DNA from: an uncultured Bacteroidota bacterium
Lineage (GTDB): Bacteria > Bacteroidota > Bacteroidia > Bacteroidales > F082
Direction: 5' to 3'
Length of the DNA: 64,000 bases
Assembly (NCBI GenBank): GCA_913009685.1
Contig: CAJVXP010000006.1
Location: 17,345-81,344, forward strand
The first letter of the stretch is position 1; the number at the start of each line of letters is the position of its first letter. Below the pieces are notes generated by a model. The model was not told the DNA's origin. It ran no database searches and worked only from the letters and a program-made list of their open reading frames with translations. The position numbers were made by a program, and so were the translations under genes. Shown in pieces: positions 52,901 to 61,703 of this stretch.

Positions 52901-53357
52901 CTATTTTTCCTCTTTGGTGCTGATGCCAAATACCAGATATAAAGGGCAAAAACTTATAAATGCTGTCAGAAAAGGAACCAATGCAATGAGTCCCCACCAG
53001 CTTTTGTAGTAACCTGAGTTCGATATAAGATTTATCTCACAGAAAGCCAATAGCATATCAGATTTGTTGCTAAAAATCATGAAGTTATAGCGGGTTATAT
53101 CAAGTGATTTTTAGTGCAAAGATGGTGTGCTATTGGCTTTTCCACTAGTAAATTTCGATAATTAGCCCATATACTTCCTCAAATTTACTCGAATTATCCC
53201 GATAGTACTTCATAAATTTGAGTTGTCTATGAACTAATTATCTGAAACTGTGAGCAAAGCTTATATCGAACTCAGGTTAGTAATAACCCGGTGCGGCAAT
53301 CACAATACCCAAAATAATCCGGATAATTTTGTCTGTACTTCCAATATTCTGTTTCAT
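52901..53357 (-). pseudogene. DUF2892 (YgaP-like) membrane protein gene interrupted by a MITE
   Basis: The 5' part from ATG 53357 encodes MKQNIGSTDKIIRIILGIVIAAPGYY; the 3' part encodes YKSWWGLIALVPFLTAFISFCPLYLVFGISTKEEK with a stop at 52901-52903. A 266-bp element separates them. Removing it with one TAGTA copy restores a 61-codon frame that reads exactly as a two-helix DUF2892 protein. Such genes often accompany Crp/Fnr regulators and rhodanese-type sulfur proteins; a Crp-type gene is directly upstream here. Confidence 0.88.
53012..53277. mobile_element. MITE, 266 bp, with TAGTA target duplication
   Basis: The ends are an 18-bp perfect inverted repeat (ACCTGAGTTCGATATAAG, continuing imperfectly to 28-29 bp) flanked by TAGTA at 53007-53011 and 53278-53282. 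It has no ORF. Nested internal inverted repeats occur: AAAGCCAATAGCA/TGCTATTGGCTTT, CTAAAAATCA/TGATTTTTAG, CTCAAATTTA/TAAATTTGAG and GATAATTAG/CTAATTATC. The ends differ from those of the insertion sequence at 20302, so its mobilising transposase lies outside the window. Confidence 0.9.
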
Positions 53358-53421
53358 AGTGATATGTTTATAAATTTAAGGCGAAAATATATTGGAAAAC
53401 ATAGAATATTGGTGATAAAAG

Positions 53422-54057
53422 TTACATTGGTGCCAAAATTTCAATTTTAGACCGGTAATTAATAATTTTGCCATCCCTCTCCAGCTGTTTTAATAACCGG
53501 GAAATCACTTCTCTCGCTGTTCCCAGCTCATCGGCCAGATGCTGATGGGTTGTGTGAATGGTATTCTCACCGGCTTTTTTCTGTTTTTGTTTTAAATGCT
53601 GAATTAGTCTGAAATCCATAGTTTTAAAAGCAATGGAGTCAATAAAAAGTATCAGCTCATTAAAACGGTTGTGAAAAAGCAGAAGAAGAAAATCGTTAAA
53701 CTGGGGATAACGATAATGCAAATCTTTTATGATATCGACAGGTATAGCAAGCATTTTTGTTTCCATTTCTGTTTCGGCATAGGCCACACTTTTTGTCCGG
53801 TTAAGTCCCGCCGCAATAGAAAGTGCACAGCTTTCGCCCGGGTTGATGTAATAAAGCAAAATTTCTTTTCCCGATTCGTCCTGACGCATGACTCTTATCC
53901 TTCCTTCAAACACCAGCGGAACTACCTTGATGTACTTATCTTCCTCAAGGACTTTGGTGTGTGCCGGAACGGTAATGAATTGGCTTCTATCCATCAGTTC
54001 ATCTACCAGACTCTTGTCATAAAAAATCTTTCTCAAAAAGCGATAAATTGTGTCCAT
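53422..54057 (-). CDS. Crp/Fnr family transcriptional regulator
   Basis: The 211-aa protein has a cyclic-nucleotide-binding-type beta-barrel (about 20-130, with INPGESCALSIAAGLNRTKSVAYAETE) and a C-terminal winged helix (THQHLADELGTAREVISRLLKQLERDGKI). No Fnr-type Cys cluster is present at the N-terminus. It is 64 bp upstream of the split DUF2892 gene on the same strand and probably once controlled it; an inverted repeat upstream may be its own operator. Confidence 0.9.
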   Translation of the reverse strand: MDTIYRFLRKIFYDKSLVDELMDRSQFITVPAHTKVLEEDKYIKVVPLVFEGRIRVMRQDESGKEILLYYINPGESCALSIAAGLNRTKSVAYAETEMETKMLAIPVDIIKDLHYRYPQFNDFLLLLFHNRFNELILFIDSIAFKTMDFRLIQHLKQKQKKAGENTIHTTHQHLADELGTAREVISRLLKQLERDGKIINYRSKIEILAPM

Positions 54058-54074
54058 ATACTTCAGGTTTTTTT

Positions 54075-54082
54075 CAAAAGTA
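54075..54082 (-). promoter_or_regulatory. -7 box of the Crp/Fnr gene
   Basis: The minus strand reads TACTTTTG, 17 nt before the ATG at 54057. Confidence 0.5.
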
Positions 54083-54115
54083 ATTATAATTTCTATATTC
54101 CTTATTTAAGGTATT

Positions 54116-54137
54116 GAATACTTCATAGGAAGTATTC
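54116..54137. promoter_or_regulatory. Candidate operator: inverted repeat GAATACTTC-ATAG-GAAGTATTC
   Basis: A perfect 9-bp inverted repeat with a 4-nt spacer starts 34 bp upstream of the -7 box of the Crp/Fnr gene. Its size suits a dimeric helix-turn-helix protein, possibly autoregulatory. It does not match the E. coli Crp or Fnr consensus. Confidence 0.5.
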
Positions 54138-54300
54138 CGCAAAAATAGTCTGTTAGCCGGAGCAGCATGTTACACAATTGTGGCAAAAACTTATATAATT
54201 TTCGGTTCATCACAAATAATGAGGATACTTGCTGATGCAAGTTAAAAGATTTTCAGTTTAACTTTAGGGGACTTCTAATAATTCATTCGCTAATTCCTGC

Positions 54301-54308
54301 TATTTTTG
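54301..54308 (+). promoter_or_regulatory. -7 box of the acyl-CoA reductase gene
   Basis: TATTTTTG matches TAnnTTTG and ends 18 nt before ATG 54327. Confidence 0.5.
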
Positions 54309-54326
54309 CCGTAAATTGAAACGCAA

Positions 54327-55391
54327 ATGGAACTGGAAAAGAGGATACGGGCTTTTGTACGGTTGGGGAGCGCACTGAGAGAGGTTTTCGGTGAGGAAGA
54401 GGCCTCCTTTACCCCGGCTGAAACGGCAAAAATGGAGCTGCTGCGTAAAGAAGCGGATGAAACTGCTTTTTATAATGCGTGGTTTACCAAAGATTTTGTT
54501 TACAGGGCTTTGCTGGCGCTGGGAGAAAGTATGCGGGAAGAGAAACTGCGAAAATGGTTGTCGGCTTACAATTTTGCCCCGGAGGCAATTTTTCAGCCGA
54601 AGACGGTGGGGGTAGTCATGGCGGGAAATGTGCCGGCAGTAGGTTTTCACGATTTTTTAAGTGTGCTTATAAGTGGCCATCGTATCCTGGCACGGCTCTC
54701 TTCGGATGACAAGAAACTGTTGCCGGCTATGGCAGAGGTGTTGATGGCCATTGCCCCTGAATTCAGTAATTACATCACATTTACCGAAGGGCAATTAAAA
54801 GCTTTTGATGCCATTATTGCCACCGGCAGTAACAATACTTCACGCTATTTTGAGTACTATTTCGGGAAATATCCAAATATCATCCGCAAAAACAGAAATG
54901 GTGTTGCTGTCCTTACGGGAAACGAAACGGAAGAGCAGCTGAAAGCTCTTGCTGCGGATGTTTTTCTTTATTTCGGGCTGGGTTGCCGGAATGTTGCCAA
55001 GTTGTTTGTTCCCGAAAACTATGTTTTTGAACCACTGTTGAAAGTTTTTGATGAATGGAAACAGGTAAACGAAAATCATAAGTATTTTAACAATTACGAA
55101 TACAACAAAGCCATTTTTCTTGTGAATGGCCACACGCACTTTGATACGGGCAATCTGTTGATAGTGGAGGATGATAAATTTGCTTCGCCGGTGAGTGTTT
55201 TGCATTATGAATATTATTCCGGTCCGGTTGCTTTGCGAAACTATTTAATGGCGAATAATACGCTGATACAATGTGTTGTTTCTGAGGCTGATTTTTTTAA
55301 AGATACTGTGCCTGTGGGAGAAAGCCAGTCGCCGGAGCTATGGAATTATGCCGATGGTGTGGATACGATGGCTTTTTTGCAAAGACTTTAA
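54327..55391 (+). CDS. LuxC-like acyl-CoA reductase
   Basis: The 354-aa protein reads as the Bacteroidetes acyl-CoA reductase family related to LuxC: TVGVVMAGNVPAVGFHDFLSVLISGHRILARLSSDDKKLLP, ATGSNNTSRYFEYYFGKYPNIIRKNRNGVAVLTG and the catalytic Cys region FGLGCRNVAKLFVPENY. It should reduce fatty acyl thioesters to aldehydes with NADPH. LuxD, LuxE or luciferase genes are absent, so bioluminescence is not implied. Confidence 0.88.
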   Translation: MELEKRIRAFVRLGSALREVFGEEEASFTPAETAKMELLRKEADETAFYNAWFTKDFVYRALLALGESMREEKLRKWLSAYNFAPEAIFQPKTVGVVMAGNVPAVGFHDFLSVLISGHRILARLSSDDKKLLPAMAEVLMAIAPEFSNYITFTEGQLKAFDAIIATGSNNTSRYFEYYFGKYPNIIRKNRNGVAVLTGNETEEQLKALAADVFLYFGLGCRNVAKLFVPENYVFEPLLKVFDEWKQVNENHKYFNNYEYNKAIFLVNGHTHFDTGNLLIVEDDKFASPVSVLHYEYYSGPVALRNYLMANNTLIQCVVSEADFFKDTVPVGESQSPELWNYADGVDTMAFLQRL

Positions 55392-55464
55392 ACAACTTCA
55401 TAGCATAGTTTGTTATACTTCGGAAACCGTTTTGGGAAAAAGCAGAAAAAATCTCTGTAAAAAA

Positions 55465-55496
55465 TTTGGATATTAATGGGGAATAAGATATTTTTG
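55465..55496 (+). promoter_or_regulatory. Promoter of rpmE2
   Basis: TTTG (55465-55468) and TATTTTTG (55489-55496) are spaced by 20 nt, a full consensus match 35 nt before the rpmE2 ATG. Confidence 0.75.
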
Positions 55497-55531
55497 CACC
55501 CCCAAAATTGATAGGAAAAAAACAAAGAAAA

Positions 55532-55795
55532 ATGAAAAAAGATATTCATCCTAAGAATTACAGACTGGTTGTTTTTAAAGACATGTCTAACGACTACGCT
55601 TTTATCACCCGCTCAACTGTTAATACCAAAGACACCATTAAATGGGAAGATGGTAACGAATATCCTTTGGTGAAACTGGAAATTTCAAACAAGTCGCATC
55701 CCTTTTTCACCGGGAAAATGAAACTGGTGGATACAGCAGGCCGTGTGGATAAATTCCGCAACCGTTACAAAAAGTTTCAGGAAAAGAAACAATAA
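55532..55795 (+). CDS. rpmE2: 50S ribosomal protein L31 type B
   Basis: The 87-aa protein begins [20 protein letters not shown] and contains [25 protein letters not shown], the L31 signature. It lacks the CxxC zinc motif, which defines the type B (zinc-independent) form. The start is ATG 55532; the ORF-track start adds eight residues from the 5' UTR. Confidence 0.95.
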   Translation: MKKDIHPKNYRLVVFKDMSNDYAFITRSTVNTKDTIKWEDGNEYPLVKLEISNKSHPFFTGKMKLVDTAGRVDKFRNRYKKFQEKKQ

Positions 55796-55818
55796 TCAGG
55801 AAAAGGTTTAGCATTAAG

Positions 55819-55845
55819 CCCTTGTCGGTTCCGGCAGGGGTTTTT
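55819..55845 (+). terminator. rpmE2 terminator
   Basis: CCCTTGTCGG pairs with CCGGCAGGGG (two G-U pairs) and is followed by TTTTT, 23 nt after the L31 stop. Confidence 0.75.
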
Positions 55846-55936
55846 GGTTTGAAATTGCCTGAGAATAATATCGATTTTCTTTTGCCGGAATTTTTTTTCG
55901 CCGTATCTTAGCCCTTTTACAAAACCTTGGAGTTTT

Positions 55937-57115
55937 ATGAATTATATCCTTTTTGATGGTGTGGTTCAGGACAATCTGCTGCCTTTCACCTTTACCCGGC
56001 CTGTAGCGGATATCAGGCTGGGAATTACCACTATTCGCGAAAAATGGGAATATTTTCTCAAACAAAAAACCTCTTCTTTCACGCGCGACTATCTTGCGGA
56101 AAAGTTTCCCATCGTAGCAAGGGGAGAGAATATTTTGATTAACGCTTCCGTTTTACCCGATAAAGATTTGGCTGAGCAGGTCATAAGCCTTAAGGAAGGA
56201 ATGGCGCTGGTACATGGCGATTTGATGATTGCCATGTCAGTACATGCTGAAGATATTGAAAAAATGGATGACGTTGAGCATGAAGTTGTGGAGGTAAACC
56301 GGGAGATCAGGCAACTGCAGCACGTTTGGGAAATCTTCTCTATGAACAACAATACCATCAAGGATGATTTTTTACGGTTGACTGCCGGCCGGAAATCACG
56401 GCCTCTCAGCAAAACAAACTTCGTGCAGGGTGATGTGTCAGATATTTTTGTTGAAGATGGTGCGCAGGTAGAATTTGCTTTTTTGAATGCCAACGATGGA
56501 CCAATTTATATCGGAAAAGATGCCGTTATCATGGAAGGTGCCAAAATTCGCGGGCCTTTCGCTCTGTGTGCTCACGCCACGGTGAAAATGGATGCCAAAA
56601 TTTATGGAGGAACTACCATTGGCCCTTACTGTAAAGTGGGAGGGGAGATAAGTAATTCGGTTATTTTCGGATACTCCAACAAAGGACACGACGGTTTTCT
56701 TGGCAATTCCGTACTGGGCGAATGGTGTAATCTCGGGGCGGATACCAACGTTTCCAATCTGAAAAATACTTATGATTCGGTGAAACTCTGGTCGTATGTT
56801 TCGGGGCATTTTGAAAATACCGGGGAGCAATTTTGCGGACTGATGATGGGCGACCACTCCAAAACAGGTATTAACACCATGTTTAATACCGGAACTGTAG
56901 TGGGCGTAAATGCCAATATTTTTGGAGATGGCTACCAGCGTAATTTCATTCCTTCTTTTTCGTGGGGAGGTAAACCGGGCTTGACACATTACAACCTGCC
57001 AAAGGCTTTCAAAGTGGCCGAAGCTGTCTTTGCCCGCCGCGGCAAGCTTTTCGATGAAATGGAAAAGAAGATATTGACACATATTTACGAAATGACTTAC
57101 GACAAGCGCCGGTAG
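55937..57115 (+). CDS. GlmU-like sugar nucleotidyltransferase with left-handed beta-helix
   Basis: The 392-aa protein has an N-terminal nucleotidyltransferase-like region (YILFDGVVQDNLLPFTFTRPVADIRLGITTIREKWE) and a C-terminal hexapeptide beta-helix (GPIYIGKDAVIMEGAKIRGPFALCAHATV..., GEISNSVIFGYSNKGHDGFLGNSVLGEWCNLGADTNVSNLKN). The canonical GxGTRM pyrophosphorylase loop is missing, so activity is uncertain. Homologues in this phylum are annotated as putative sugar-1-phosphate nucleotidylyltransferases. Confidence 0.85.
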   Translation: MNYILFDGVVQDNLLPFTFTRPVADIRLGITTIREKWEYFLKQKTSSFTRDYLAEKFPIVARGENILINASVLPDKDLAEQVISLKEGMALVHGDLMIAMSVHAEDIEKMDDVEHEVVEVNREIRQLQHVWEIFSMNNNTIKDDFLRLTAGRKSRPLSKTNFVQGDVSDIFVEDGAQVEFAFLNANDGPIYIGKDAVIMEGAKIRGPFALCAHATVKMDAKIYGGTTIGPYCKVGGEISNSVIFGYSNKGHDGFLGNSVLGEWCNLGADTNVSNLKNTYDSVKLWSYVSGHFENTGEQFCGLMMGDHSKTGINTMFNTGTVVGVNANIFGDGYQRNFIPSFSWGGKPGLTHYNLPKAFKVAEAVFARRGKLFDEMEKKILTHIYEMTYDKRR

Positions 57116-57297
57116 CAAATGTTTTGTTCTGCCAAAATACGTTGGCTTTATCTGTGGTACGGTCATTGCCTTTTTTTGTAGTATTAGGGTGCACAAGACT
57201 TTTTTGGAATTATAAACCAGCGCGTTAAGGTGCTGTAAAAAATGTTTTTCGATGGGCTGCCCCATTAGACTGACAAATTGACTGAGAGGAAATTTTT

Positions 57298-59748
57298 ATG
57301 AAAGATATATTTGCATTGCAGGATATTATGAATGGCGATACTGAATTTTTCCCGCTTTTATCTCCTGAGGATGAGAAAATAATGAATGAGGAGGAAATTC
57401 CTGCGGAGTTGCCTGTTTTGCCGGTGCGAAACACTGTTTTGTTTCCGGGCGTGGTCATTCCCATTACTGCCGGAAGAGATAAAAGCATTAAACTGATTCG
57501 GGATGCTTATCAGGGGAGTAAAATTATCGGCGTTGTGGCGCAGAAAGATGCTGAAACCGAAGATCCTAAAGAAGCTGATTTGCATAAGGTGGGAACCGTG
57601 GCGCGAATCATTAAAATCCTGCAAATGCCTGATGGGAACACCACGGCTATCATTCAGGGAAAGAGGAGATTTACCATTGAAGAAATGTTACGGGAAGAGC
57701 CTTACTTTGTTGCACGTGTAAGAAGCCTCGACACGGGTAAAAATCCTCCCCGGCACGAAATGTTTCATGCGCTGATTTCCTCGATCAGAGATCTTGCGGT
57801 TCAGATTATCGAAAAATCACCGGTTATTCCTTCAGAAGCCGCTTTTGCTATCAACAACATCGAAAGCTCTGTTTTTCTGGTGAATTTTGTTTCTTCCAAC
57901 CTGAACGTGGAAAACAAACAGAAGCAGGAACTGCTGGAAATGACGAATCTTGAAGAACGTGCCAACAAAGTGCTGGAACTGCTTACCAAAGAGCTGCAGG
58001 TGTTGGAGCTGAAAAATCAAATTCAGACAAAGGTGAAAGTCGATTTGGACAAGCAGCAACGCGACTATCTTCTAAACCAGCAACTGAAAACCATTCAGGA
58101 AGAGCTGGGCGGCGGGCCTCATGACCAGGATATTCAGCGTTTGCAGGATAAGGCAGCCAAAAAAAACTGGCCGGAAGAGGTGGACGAAAGTTTTGAAGAA
58201 GAACTGTCGCGGCTGCAGCGTATGAATCCTAATGCTGCCGAGTACTCCATTCAAATGAACTACCTTGAGTTTCTAGTGGATCTGCCATGGAATTCGTTTA
58301 CCAAAGATAATCTTGACCTGAAGCGGGCACAGCGGATTTTGGACAAAGATCATTATGGTCTGGAAAAAATTAAAGAACGTATCATTGAATATCTCGCTGT
58401 GCTGAAGCTGAAAAACGACATGAAAGCGCCTATTCTGTGCTTTGTAGGCCCTCCCGGCGTTGGGAAAACATCGCTGGGACGTTCTGTCGCCCGCGCTTTG
58501 GGAAGGAAATATATCCGTATGTCGCTGGGTGGACTACGTGATGAGTCGGAACTGCGGGGACACCGGAAGACGTACATTGGCGCCATGCCGGGAAGGATTC
58601 TGCAAAACCTGAAGAAAGCACAATCTTCTAATCCGGTATTTATGCTGGACGAAATTGACAAAGTTAGCGGCAACAATTACAGCGGTGATCCACAGGCGGC
58701 ATTGCTCGAAGTTCTCGACCCGGAACAGAATAACACTTTCTACGATAATTATCTCGAACTGGATTACGACCTCTCGAAGGTGATGTTTATTGCTACGGCC
58801 AACAACTTGTCGGGTGTTCATCCTGCACTGATTGATCGTATGGAGATTATTGAGCTGAGCGGATATCTGCTGGAAGAGAAAGTGGAGATAGCCCGCAAAC
58901 ACCTTATTCACAAACAATTTGAAGAAAATGGTATTAAGAAGAGCCAGCTCAGCTTTCCTAAAAAAACACTCGAAACCATTATTGACAAATATACGCGTGA
59001 AGCCGGCGTGCGTTGGCTGGAAAAACAAATTGCCAAAGTCATTCGTAACCGTGCCAAATTCATTGCCATGGGCGAAGATTATGACCCCAAAGTGAAACCT
59101 GAAGCTTTAACGGAAATCCTTGGGAAGCCGCGTTTCTCACGCGATAAACTGGTTTCCAATGAGGTAGCCGGTGTAGTAACCGGATTGGCATGGACGCGGG
59201 TAGGCGGCGAGATATTATTTGTGGAAGTGAGTCTGAGCAAAGGCGATGGTCGCCATTTGAAGCTGACCGGAAACCTCGGTGATGTAATGAAAGAATCAGC
59301 TTCGCTGGCGTATGAATATCTCAGGGCACATGCTGCTTACGTGGATTTGGATCCGGATATTTTCAGCAAATGGAATGTGCATATTCATGTCCCGGAAGGG
59401 GCAACGCCAAAAGACGGACCTTCTGCCGGAGTAACCATGCTTACGGCGCTGGCTTCTGCTTTTACCCATCGCAGGGTGAAGCCGTATCTGGCTATGACAG
59501 GCGAAATTACCCTGCGCGGGAAAGTGCTGCCTGTGGGCGGAATTAAGGAAAAAATTCTGGCGGCCAAACGTGCAAAGATTAAAACTATCCTGCTTTCCCG
59601 TGAAAATGAGAATGACATTGCTGAAATCCCGGAGAAATATATCGAAGGGTTGCAGTTTGTTTACGTTGATAATATGCTGGAGGTGCTCAACTTTGCTTTG
59701 ATGAAGGAAACGGTAGTTGACTCCTGGAAAGAAAGTGCTAAGCAATAG
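57298..59748 (+). CDS. lon: ATP-dependent Lon protease
   Basis: The 816-aa protein has the Lon N-terminal substrate domain ([26 protein letters not shown]), AAA+ Walker [14 protein letters not shown] (about 385), Walker [13 protein letters not shown] and the proteolytic domain with Ser in [12 protein letters not shown] (about 705) and Lys in [14 protein letters not shown]. It degrades damaged and regulatory proteins. The 182-nt upstream gap has no clear -7 box, and I see no CIRCE-type heat-shock operator. Confidence 0.96.
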   Translation: MKDIFALQDIMNGDTEFFPLLSPEDEKIMNEEEIPAELPVLPVRNTVLFPGVVIPITAGRDKSIKLIRDAYQGSKIIGVVAQKDAETEDPKEADLHKVGTVARIIKILQMPDGNTTAIIQGKRRFTIEEMLREEPYFVARVRSLDTGKNPPRHEMFHALISSIRDLAVQIIEKSPVIPSEAAFAINNIESSVFLVNFVSSNLNVENKQKQELLEMTNLEERANKVLELLTKELQVLELKNQIQTKVKVDLDKQQRDYLLNQQLKTIQEELGGGPHDQDIQRLQDKAAKKNWPEEVDESFEEELSRLQRMNPNAAEYSIQMNYLEFLVDLPWNSFTKDNLDLKRAQRILDKDHYGLEKIKERIIEYLAVLKLKNDMKAPILCFVGPPGVGKTSLGRSVARALGRKYIRMSLGGLRDESELRGHRKTYIGAMPGRILQNLKKAQSSNPVFMLDEIDKVSGNNYSGDPQAALLEVLDPEQNNTFYDNYLELDYDLSKVMFIATANNLSGVHPALIDRMEIIELSGYLLEEKVEIARKHLIHKQFEENGIKKSQLSFPKKTLETIIDKYTREAGVRWLEKQIAKVIRNRAKFIAMGEDYDPKVKPEALTEILGKPRFSRDKLVSNEVAGVVTGLAWTRVGGEILFVEVSLSKGDGRHLKLTGNLGDVMKESASLAYEYLRAHAAYVDLDPDIFSKWNVHIHVPEGATPKDGPSAGVTMLTALASAFTHRRVKPYLAMTGEITLRGKVLPVGGIKEKILAAKRAKIKTILLSRENENDIAEIPEKYIEGLQFVYVDNMLEVLNFALMKETVVDSWKESAKQ

Positions 59749-59771
59749 AATGTAAGCCTGATTTTTAAAGT

Positions 59772-59812
59772 AGAAAAGGCACTGTCTCTCATGCAGAAAC
59801 AGTGCCTTTTCT
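59772..59812. terminator. Bidirectional terminator between lon and a convergent gene
   Basis: AGAAAAGGCACTGT and ACAGTGCCTTTTCT form a perfect 14-bp stem with a 13-nt loop, 23 bp after lon and 21 bp beyond the convergent minus-strand gene. Confidence 0.85.
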
Positions 59813-59833
59813 AAAAGAAAAATATTTTCCTGA

Positions 59834-60292
59834 TTACTTTACAGCTCTCCTGAAGATATAGCGTGTGATGAAGATTCCCCGGCCGTCATCTTTTCCTGCA
59901 TCACTTTCCACACCACTGGTCACAAAAGCAAGCTCCCATCCTTCATCAATAACTTTGTTGATTGTGGAGGTAATCAGCGCATCGTTTGATGCGATGTTCT
60001 GGAAATTAATTCCGACGCCACTGTAAAAGTTCAACAATTTTGTTTCAGCAAAATTACTCACTTTCGCATTGCTGCGTTTCACCTCTTTTTGATGACTCTT
60101 TTTCCCATTAGTTCGCTGGGTGGTAAAGTTAGCAGCATTGGTTTCATCTTTTGTTTCAATAATACGCGATCTGCCCATTCCCATAGGCACAATAGATTCC
60201 ACGCTGGTGATAACCTTGTACTCATACTTTTTTTGCGGGAAAACCATCAGGGCAATAAACATAAAGATAATGGTAAATGTAATCTTTTTCAT
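59834..60292 (-). CDS. Small secreted protein, DUF4177-like
   Basis: The 152-aa protein has a signal peptide (ITFTIIFMFIALMVFPQ) and a short alpha-beta domain with YEYKVITSVES at the start and LITSTINKVIDEGWELAFVTSG near the end, the spacing of DUF4177-type proteins. A basic, low-complexity centre (about 50-75) separates them. Probably periplasmic or secreted; function unknown. Confidence 0.68.
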   Translation of the reverse strand: MKKITFTIIFMFIALMVFPQKKYEYKVITSVESIVPMGMGRSRIIETKDETNAANFTTQRTNGKKSHQKEVKRSNAKVSNFAETKLLNFYSGVGINFQNIASNDALITSTINKVIDEGWELAFVTSGVESDAGKDDGRGIFITRYIFRRAVK

Positions 60293-60386
60293 AAGGCCCA
60301 GACTTTTAGTTGGTTAATAATAACCACCAAAAATAAGAATAATTTTCCGGCTTGTACACTCCGTTTTAAGCGTCCACGCTAAAGTG

Positions 60387-61616
60387 CTATTTTAGCATAC
60401 CTTTTACCTCATTTAAACTGCCATCCGTTTTTACCGGTTTTAGCTGTAGGATTTTTACAATAAGCGGATAAATATCAACGTTTTTGAAGCTTTTTTGCTT
60501 ATAGTCTTTTTTAAAAGCCGGGCCTGCGGCATAGAAGATAGCATGCATGGCTCTCCATCGGTTATCATAACCATGGGTTCCGTTTCCGTGTCCAATGTGC
60601 CACGACCAGTAAATACTCCAGTTGGAATCGGCAACAACAGTCAAATCATGTGTTCGGATGTTGGTTCCGTAATGGAGGCGGGCGGGCAGGCTGTCGTGTT
60701 TCCACACCCTGATGTGTTGCACTTTTTTAAGCTTTTCATAGACTGTTTTTAGTTTTCCGGGCTTCACCCCCAAATTATAAACCGGATTACCACCATCCAT
60801 ATATTGCAAATTGGCCGTGTCAATATAATGATCCAAAATGACTTCCCTGTCATTGGAAATAGGTCCCATGCCATGGTCAGAGGTAACAATAAAGTTTAAT
60901 TTATTGTATATGGGGAGTTTACGCATGGCCGTAAAGAATTTCCCAAGCCATTGGTCAAGTTGTTCCACCATGGCTTTAATTTGCGGACTGCCGGGGCCGT
61001 AATGGTGTCCGTAACCATCCGGCTCGGGATAATACCATAGAATGAGGTGCGGGCGGACAGAATCGGGAAAAGAGAGCCAGCGAACAAGGCTGTCAATTCT
61101 TGAGGTAAAAGGGAGTGTATGATTGTAACGATACCAGATATCCGGACGAACACCTTCGATGGCAGCTTCGGAGCCAACCCAGAAGAGTGTGGCAGCACGC
61201 ACTCCTTGTTTTTGGGCCGTAACCCAGATGGGCTCGCCACCATAGAAAATGCCGTTACCCACCGACGCACGGTCAGAAATACTGTATTTCTTACCTAAAT
61301 CTGTTGCATAGAACGAGTTAAGTACAATGCCGTGGTGGTCGGGATACAAACCGGTGGCTATACTGTAATGGTTTGGAAATGTTTTCGTTGGAAAACTGGG
61401 AATCATTTCTGCAAACACACCTGCCTTTTTCAACGAATCCAACACGGGAGTATGGGCATTCTTTGTGTAATCCCATCGGAAACCATCGAGCGAAAGCATG
61501 ACCAGGTAAGGTTTTCGGGAATCCTTATCGGTTTTTACCGTTTTCTTACAGGAAGACAGGATAATCAACCCAAAGATAAATAGTATCAGCAGGCCAAGGG
61601 GTAAACTTTTTCGCAT
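60387..61616 (-). CDS. Ectonucleotide pyrophosphatase/phosphodiesterase (ENPP-type) lipoprotein
   Basis: The 409-aa lipoprotein has a lipobox (FGLIILSSC) and the alkaline-phosphatase-superfamily core: the metal Asp in MLSLDGFRWDY, the nucleophile Thr in FPTKTFPNHYSIATGLYPDHHGI, YYPEPDGYGHHYGP and IVTSDHGMGPI with the second metal-site residues. ENPPs cleave nucleotide or lysophospholipid phosphodiesters. It is probably on the periplasmic or outer face and monocistronic. Confidence 0.9.
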   Translation of the reverse strand: MRKSLPLGLLILFIFGLIILSSCKKTVKTDKDSRKPYLVMLSLDGFRWDYTKNAHTPVLDSLKKAGVFAEMIPSFPTKTFPNHYSIATGLYPDHHGIVLNSFYATDLGKKYSISDRASVGNGIFYGGEPIWVTAQKQGVRAATLFWVGSEAAIEGVRPDIWYRYNHTLPFTSRIDSLVRWLSFPDSVRPHLILWYYPEPDGYGHHYGPGSPQIKAMVEQLDQWLGKFFTAMRKLPIYNKLNFIVTSDHGMGPISNDREVILDHYIDTANLQYMDGGNPVYNLGVKPGKLKTVYEKLKKVQHIRVWKHDSLPARLHYGTNIRTHDLTVVADSNWSIYWSWHIGHGNGTHGYDNRWRAMHAIFYAAGPAFKKDYKQKSFKNVDIYPLIVKILQLKPVKTDGSLNEVKGMLK

Positions 61617-61654
61617 GTCAGTTTTTGTTTAAAAAATTTGATTAAAGATACAAA

Positions 61655-61686
61655 AAAAAAGCCTCTTCCTGAGAAGAGGCTTTTTT
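61655..61686 (-). terminator. Terminator of the third TonB receptor
   Basis: AAAAAAGCCTCTTC and GAAGAGGCTTTTTT form a perfect 14-bp stem with loop CTGA, 17 bp beyond the receptor stop on the minus strand. Confidence 0.85.
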
Positions 61687-61703
61687 GAGAGCAAAAGGAG
61701 TTC

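Noticed and set aside
54327-55391. Bioluminescence (lux) locus
   Set aside because: Only a LuxC-like reductase is present; no luxA, B, D or E. Related reductases are common in non-luminous Bacteroidetes.
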